From positions 1-9,498 of the forward strand of contig JBLHHI010000122.1 of assembly GCA_047614125.1 (NCBI GenBank): a stretch of DNA of 9,498 bases, read 5' to 3'. Both the position numbers and the translations under genes were made by a program. Positions 5,246 through 9,498 of this stretch are shown piece by piece. The stretch comes from JBLHHI01 sp047614125 (GTDB lineage: Bacteria > Bacteroidota > Bacteroidia > NS11-12g > UBA9320). How positions within the stretch are numbered: position 1 is the stretch's first letter; each line of letters begins with the position of its first letter. The notes under the pieces were generated by a model that worked only from the letters and a program-made list of their open reading frames with translations, was not told the DNA's origin and searched no databases.

Positions 5246-8200
5246 ATGAAAAAACAAACACTAATTACATGGATGTGGCTAGCTGGGCTATCCCTTCCGT
5301 TCACTCCAATTTTTGGCCAAGACGGTCCAAATGGAACCGACTTTAAAGATGTAGATCGACGAACCCACGCAGAGGTTTTTGATGATCATTTCGACTTAGA
5401 TCCAAATCGAATTCCAACGGGGTACTTGTACAACCGCGTTTACCCGGTGGCGCAAATCGATTCCGCCGGCCAGTGCGACACCATTTACACCATGTACAGT
5501 GTGTTCCAGCCTTGGTTGGAGTTGGAAACCAGCGCCATTAAGGTGGACCGTGAGCCATCGTATGAAAACCTAAAAAAATCCAGTGCCATTGCCAATTTAT
5601 CGCACAAGATTCCCATTGTAATCATCGACATGAACTACGCCATGTTTTCGGACAATTCGCTGGAGGATGGATCCATTATTGAAGAAGATGGAATTTATCG
5701 AGTTGTAGATGGAAGAAACCCCTACGTTGTTAAAAACTTTGGCCGCGCAGGCTTTAGTACCACCGAATTGGTGGAAGGCAGAGACAACATTTTTTACTTT
5801 GGCGATGACCAAATTTTGTCAAACACGAATCGTAAAGTTAAGAGCATTCGCATAACCCCAGTTGATGAACCAAGCTTTACCATTACACCCAATTTACCCT
5901 TTACCTATGTTCCAACTACTGCCCACGTGGGCGTGGAATATTGGGACATTGAAGTAGACTTAGAAGGCCCCGGCCCCGATTTGTGCAACAAGCAAAAAGT
6001 AGTGATCAAGGAGCGCATGTATAAACATCATGAAACGGGCCATTTAGGCTATTCATGCAAGAATGGAGCGCTATGGATCATTGAGAGCGACATACCGTTT
6101 ATGGGCTACCTAGAAGACACCGCAACAAACAGTATAGCAGATGCCCACGTGTATTACCACACTACTCCAGTTAATAAATGTAAGCTCATAAAACCTGTGA
6201 TTATAACGGATGGTTTTGATGCTCAAGACTTACGCCCTTATTTTAAAATAGCGGAGAGTATGAATTACTCTCTTGAACCCAACACGAATATGGTTACTCA
6301 ACTACAAAATCTAGGATTTGATGTGATAATTCTGAACTTTCCAATCATTGGAAGTAGCGCCATAAAGCATAAATCAAACGTTAAACAATACAAGGCAGAT
6401 GGAACCTTTCTTCGATATAAGGACGAAAAGAATAGAGATGGAGGAACGGACTACATAGAGCGGAATGCTTTCTTATTAGTAAAGCTCATACAAGAGGTTA
6501 ACCTAGAATTACAAAAAAATGAGAGCGAGGAACAATTAGTGGTAATGGGTCCGAGCATGGGAGGAATGGTAAGTCGATACGCCTTAGCCTATATGGAGCA
6601 AAAGGAAGCAGAAGGTGTGTTTGGAATGGATCACAACACCCGTTTGTGGGTAAGCTTTGATGCGCCTCACCAAGGCGCCAACATTCCCATAGGGTCGCAA
6701 TATGCCCTCGACTATTTCGCTTACAACATGGGTGATGACAGTGTTCGGGTAAAGTTTGAAACAAAGCTTCGCGCCATAGCTGGCCGTCAGCTATTAATCA
6801 ATCAATATGAATCCTTTTGGGGACCCCAAAGTTTCCGATCTCAGTTCCATCATTCAAAGTTTTTTGCTGACCTAAAAAATGTCGGACTCCCGAATTCGGA
6901 TGGATTTCCAACTAAGTTAAGAAAAGTAAGTTTGATAAACGGAGTAATTAATGGACAAAACTCTTTTACACCAGGATCGTATGATTTATTTATTGAGGCA
7001 ACCAAAAATGGTAAGGACGCGTTTAAATTGATACATCGTTATGTTGGGGAGATGGGTACGAGGGTTGACGTTTTTGAGGCCATGTACCGGGAACGAATTA
7101 ATTTTATTAAATCGAAACCACATTCTCAGATGCTCCCGTACACAAACCTGGATGTTCGAGGGAGCATGGATTGCGTACAAGGGGGGCAATATCCAGATTC
7201 CAAAGAAGTGACCAATTTGCTCTATGCAAAATTCAAAGAAGAAGAGATTAAAGATGAAGATATCACTGTGCATTATGCCGATCTTGATTACACCTTTATT
7301 CCATCCTTTAGCGCCCTAAATATTTTGAATGACAGTAATATGCATTGGAATACGGATATTTCGAAGTGGAAAATAGCCTGTAACAAGTTGACCAACTTCG
7401 ACAATGTTTTTGCACCAGATAGAAATCAGTTTCATATGCAGCTAACCAATAAAAGTGTGGATTGGTTGTTGGAAGAAATTGAAAAAGGAAAGCCGGGTTG
7501 CAGTTCATTTTGCGCTGAAGAAGATGACTTCCCAGATAATATTTGCGCAGGAATAACGGAAGATTTTAGCTTAAAGAACCTCCCTTCCAAAGGCTTATCT
7601 GGAATTACTTGGTATACAACGGATGGCAACTTAAGCTTGGTTGGTGGTCAGAATACTTCCAACGCAAAGTTCAAGGCGCAAAATAATGCTCGGGGTCAAA
7701 AGGTAGATGTTTATTCCTTGTTGCATAACAGCTGTGGAGCAAATCAACTCATCAGTCATACCATTCGTGTGCCGCTTAACAAATTCATAGTTGAGGGAGA
7801 AGCCGAATTATGCAGTGGCTTTGTGGGCACGTATACGGCCTCTGCCAATGGGCCTATCCAAGATGTTCACTGGTATTTCTCGGATGTAAATGGAAGTTAT
7901 TACTCGGCATCTCCGTATAGTAATGTTACGTTTCCAACCAACTCAAATGCATTCAGTCATGATTTGGAAACAACTACTACGTTTTCGGGCAGCCGATTCG
8001 GGAATTACAACCTACAAGTGGAAGGAACCAATTATTGCAGTGAAGAAATTGAAGGAACGCTTCCAATATCCATCGTGCCTCGTAGTACTTGCATCAAACA
8101 AAAGATGGATGACGAAATCGCTGAAAACGTGTTGATTGTTTCACCCAATCCGAGTTCAAGTTTTTGGAGCCTTAGTATAGCTGATCAAGATGACCACCAG

Positions 8201-8371
8201 ATAGGGTCGGTTAAAATGATCAACATGGCAGGCTCGGTAATTTTCGAACAAGGTGAAATCGATCAAGCAACTTTTGACCTCGACGGTAGTAATTTTCCGA
8301 CGGGAATGTATTATCTTTGGATTGAAACCAAACAAGGAAACGTGTATACACGCAAACTTCTTAAAGAATAA
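5246..8371 (+). CDS. T9SS-secreted alpha/beta hydrolase, lipase/esterase-like, 1041 aa
   Basis: Probable extracellular ester hydrolase. Signal peptide 1-25 (ends IFGQ). Residues about 26-310 form a beta-rich N-terminal region I do not recognise. The hydrolase domain (about 312-750) has VIITDGFD (318-325, likely oxyanion strand), GTDYIERNA (400-408), VVMGPSMGG with nucleophile Ser437 in a GxSxG motif, and SFDAPHQGANIPIG (470-483). The likely acid is Asp679 or Asp681 in DLDYTFIP, and the likely base His730 in NQFHMQLT. This pattern is typical of a Bacteroidota group of secreted PGAP1/lipase-like hydrolases. Two Ig-like modules follow (about 765-842 and 846-943), then a T9SS type A sorting domain (about 961-1041) with VSPNPSSSFWSLSI, FPTGMYYLWIE and a terminal YTRKLLKE. 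The start at 5246 is preferred over an in-frame ATG at 5219. The lipoprotein gene begins 4 bp after its stop, so the two are co-transcribed. Substrate is unknown; a lipid ester is inferred. Confidence 0.85.
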   Translation: MKKQTLITWMWLAGLSLPFTPIFGQDGPNGTDFKDVDRRTHAEVFDDHFDLDPNRIPTGYLYNRVYPVAQIDSAGQCDTIYTMYSVFQPWLELETSAIKVDREPSYENLKKSSAIANLSHKIPIVIIDMNYAMFSDNSLEDGSIIEEDGIYRVVDGRNPYVVKNFGRAGFSTTELVEGRDNIFYFGDDQILSNTNRKVKSIRITPVDEPSFTITPNLPFTYVPTTAHVGVEYWDIEVDLEGPGPDLCNKQKVVIKERMYKHHETGHLGYSCKNGALWIIESDIPFMGYLEDTATNSIADAHVYYHTTPVNKCKLIKPVIITDGFDAQDLRPYFKIAESMNYSLEPNTNMVTQLQNLGFDVIILNFPIIGSSAIKHKSNVKQYKADGTFLRYKDEKNRDGGTDYIERNAFLLVKLIQEVNLELQKNESEEQLVVMGPSMGGMVSRYALAYMEQKEAEGVFGMDHNTRLWVSFDAPHQGANIPIGSQYALDYFAYNMGDDSVRVKFETKLRAIAGRQLLINQYESFWGPQSFRSQFHHSKFFADLKNVGLPNSDGFPTKLRKVSLINGVINGQNSFTPGSYDLFIEATKNGKDAFKLIHRYVGEMGTRVDVFEAMYRERINFIKSKPHSQMLPYTNLDVRGSMDCVQGGQYPDSKEVTNLLYAKFKEEEIKDEDITVHYADLDYTFIPSFSALNILNDSNMHWNTDISKWKIACNKLTNFDNVFAPDRNQFHMQLTNKSVDWLLEEIEKGKPGCSSFCAEEDDFPDNICAGITEDFSLKNLPSKGLSGITWYTTDGNLSLVGGQNTSNAKFKAQNNARGQKVDVYSLLHNSCGANQLISHTIRVPLNKFIVEGEAELCSGFVGTYTASANGPIQDVHWYFSDVNGSYYSASPYSNVTFPTNSNAFSHDLETTTTFSGSRFGNYNLQVEGTNYCSEEIEGTLPISIVPRSTCIKQKMDDEIAENVLIVSPNPSSSFWSLSIADQDDHQIGSVKMINMAGSVIFEQGEIDQATFDLDGSNFPTGMYYLWIETKQGNVYTRKLLKE

Positions 8372-8375
8372 ACCT

Positions 8376-8906
8376 ATGAAAAATCTAATCGTATTAATTG
8401 TGAGCTGTTCCCTGCTTTTTACCCAATCCTGTAAAGACAAAGACTTAAGCGTTGAGCCCAGTCTACCTCAATTTACCCGAGACGGTAGGAACACCTTCGG
8501 ATGTTATGTAAACGGAGCGCCGTTTATAGCAGATAATTATCATTTAGGATGGGGAGATCAAACTGCAACGAGTGCTTATTTATTTGATGATGATGTTTTA
8601 AAAATATCAGTTATTGATCTTGAAATGGACAAAAGTGCTATTCTTTTGGAATCTAAAATAAAAAGAGAAATCGGACATTATGAATTGACTACAGATACGT
8701 CATCGATTTTAACTCAATTTATTGACTTTTCGCATCTAGGAGGAAGGACTTATTATGTTCCATCTGACCTTCCTGGAATTATCAAAATTACAAGACTAAC
8801 CCAGGATATCGTTTCTGGTACGTTTGAATTTATAGGAGTAAGTTCAGCTGGAGATACAGTTCAAATTACTGATGGGCGTTTTGACATTGAACTAAAAAAG
8901 TTCTAG
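8376..8906 (+). CDS. lipoprotein with TRDGxNTxGCYVNG motif, first of a tandem pair, 176 aa
   Basis: Putative outer-membrane lipoprotein of unknown function. The start at 8376 gives a normal lipoprotein signal (hydrophobic residues 4-16, then FTQSC with Cys19); a longer frame from 8253 would add 41 residues that overlap the hydrolase gene and bury the signal. The residues after Cys19 are KDKD, close to the acidic K-(D/E)2 surface-export signal known from Capnocytophaga lipoproteins, so surface exposure is plausible. Conserved with the next gene: PQFTRDG-NT-GCYVNG (31-47), DLEMDK (81-86), GGR (122-124), VSGTF (146-150) and GDTV-ITDGRFD (159-170). The opening block resembles proteins I associate with DUF6252, a tentative match. 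It begins 4 bp after the hydrolase stop and is followed by a strong terminator. A partner or accessory role to the hydrolase is inferred from this coupling only. Confidence 0.8.
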   Translation: MKNLIVLIVSCSLLFTQSCKDKDLSVEPSLPQFTRDGRNTFGCYVNGAPFIADNYHLGWGDQTATSAYLFDDDVLKISVIDLEMDKSAILLESKIKREIGHYELTTDTSSILTQFIDFSHLGGRTYYVPSDLPGIIKITRLTQDIVSGTFEFIGVSSAGDTVQITDGRFDIELKKF

Positions 8907-8925
8907 TTGTCGCCAATAAGATTTC

Positions 8926-8954
8926 AAAGTGAGCGGTTAACCCGCTCACTTTTT
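8926..8954 (+). terminator. rho-independent terminator between the two lipoprotein genes
   Basis: AAAGTGAGCGG (8926-8936) pairs perfectly with CCGCTCACTTT (8942-8952) around a 5-nt loop, and the T-run continues to 8954. It lies 19 nt after the stop of the first lipoprotein gene and only 25 nt before the start of the second, so it should end the hydrolase operon or limit read-through into the second gene. Confidence 0.88.
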
Positions 8955-8956
8955 CA

Positions 8957-8979
8957 TAAACCAAACCAAAAATACCATC
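8957..8979 (+). promoter_or_regulatory. AAACCAAACCAAAA leader of the second lipoprotein gene
   Basis: A double ACCAAA motif fills the short gap between the terminator and the ATG at 8980, almost the same as the leader at 977-990 before the first barrel gene. There is no room for a promoter between the terminator and this start. Confidence 0.5.
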
Positions 8980-9498
8980 ATGAAAATTAAACAAATTATC
9001 ACGGCCGTGCTGTGTGCTTTTTTATTCGGAGCATGTGTCAGCAAAACAGAAACTCCAGAACCCTCCCTTCCTCAATTTACTCGAGATGGAAAAAACACCT
9101 TGGGTTGCTATGTAAATGGAGAAATGTTTATTGCAGATTATTACCACACTGGTTGGGGCACAGGCTACTCAATTGAGGCAACTTTATCTACTGAAAATGA
9201 ATTACGCATATATGCGACTGATTTAGAAATGGACAAAGGACATATAGATTTAAGCGTTGTATTTAAAGATACAATAGGCTTGTATCGACTATTTTATAAC
9301 TCGGGAACCCCTTCTACAAAATTTATTGACAATAGTTTTGTTGGAGGCCGCAGTTATCGCGTGGATAAAGGCAATCCAGGAGAATTGACAATCACTCGAA
9401 TTACGGATGAATTCGTTTCTGGAACATTCAAATTCACAGGGGTCAGTCAGGAAGGGGATACCGTTAGAATAACCGATGGACGTTTCGACGTCCGTTTT
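8980..9498 (+). CDS. second tandem lipoprotein, paralogue of the preceding gene, 3' end outside window
   Basis: Open frame of 173 codons with no stop before the window edge. The paralogue is 176 residues and this one has already reached the matching DGRFD (166-170) and VRF, so probably only a few codons are missing. The signal peptide ends LFGAC with lipidated Cys19, a better lipobox than its neighbour's. It aligns with the preceding protein without a single gap; by hand about 85 of 173 positions are identical, highest in 31-60, 81-86 and 146-170. After Cys19 it reads VSKTETPE and lacks the neighbour's KDKD, so its final location (periplasmic face or surface) may differ. It is separated from its paralogue by a hairpin terminator and has an AACCAAA leader, but no promoter is visible in the gap. 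Function unknown. Confidence 0.82.
   Translation, partial: MKIKQIITAVLCAFLFGACVSKTETPEPSLPQFTRDGKNTLGCYVNGEMFIADYYHTGWGTGYSIEATLSTENELRIYATDLEMDKGHIDLSVVFKDTIGLYRLFYNSGTPSTKFIDNSFVGGRSYRVDKGNPGELTITRITDEFVSGTFKFTGVSQEGDTVRITDGRFDVRF

Noticed and set aside
8253..8375. Longer start for the first lipoprotein, overlapping the hydrolase gene
   Set aside because: It would place 41 extra residues before a proper lipoprotein signal peptide; the paralogue starts at the position matching 8376.
8819..8826. TACGTTTG as a promoter for the second lipoprotein
   Set aside because: It lies in coding sequence, has no TTG at the right distance, and such octamers are expected by chance in a window this size.

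Overview
The window looks like chromosomal DNA of a Bacteroidota bacterium, probably Flavobacteriales or a near relative. It is AT-rich. Two large secreted proteins end in type IX secretion system (T9SS) type A sorting domains. No start codon has a well-placed Shine-Dalgarno sequence, and leaders are A-rich with an AACCAAA-like motif. Promoter-like sites fit the Bacteroidota pattern TTG-N(17-23)-TAnnTTTG. I see no RNA genes, CRISPR arrays, insertion sequences, phage genes or known defence systems.

Layout. (1) 42-677, minus: a secreted M23-family (LytM-type) metallopeptidase with its zinc and catalytic residues present. (2) 678-997: a divergent intergenic region with a near-perfect 21-bp palindrome and candidate promoters in both directions. 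(3) 998-2266, plus: two consecutive genes for small outer-membrane beta-barrel-like proteins that appear to be paralogues, ending at a bidirectional terminator (2292-2332). (4) 2339-4861, minus: an 840-residue secreted adhesin-like protein made of an N-terminal beta-rich domain, one fibronectin type III domain, six Ig/PKD-like modules with a 78-residue period, and a T9SS sorting domain. (5) 4862-5245: a 384-bp divergent intergenic region with a good promoter match for the downstream gene and a structured leader carrying two GCGA-tetraloop hairpins. (6) 5246-8371, plus: a 1041-residue secreted alpha/beta hydrolase (lipase/esterase-like, nucleophile Ser437 in GPSMGG) with C-terminal Ig-like modules and a T9SS sorting domain. 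(7) 8376-8906 and 8980-9498 (the second cut by the window end): tandem paralogous lipoproteins that align without gaps at about 49% identity, separated by a strong hairpin terminator.

How the genes fit together. Nearly every product is predicted to act outside the cytoplasm: a cell-wall peptidase, two barrel-like envelope proteins, two T9SS substrates and two lipoproteins. The clearest unit is the hydrolase and the first lipoprotein, 4 bp apart and almost certainly co-transcribed, with the second lipoprotein just past the terminator and possibly reached by read-through. A surface hydrolase working with lipid-anchored partners is an inference from this arrangement. The remainder looks like an ordinary envelope and secreted-protein neighbourhood; I did not find a clearly new multi-gene system.
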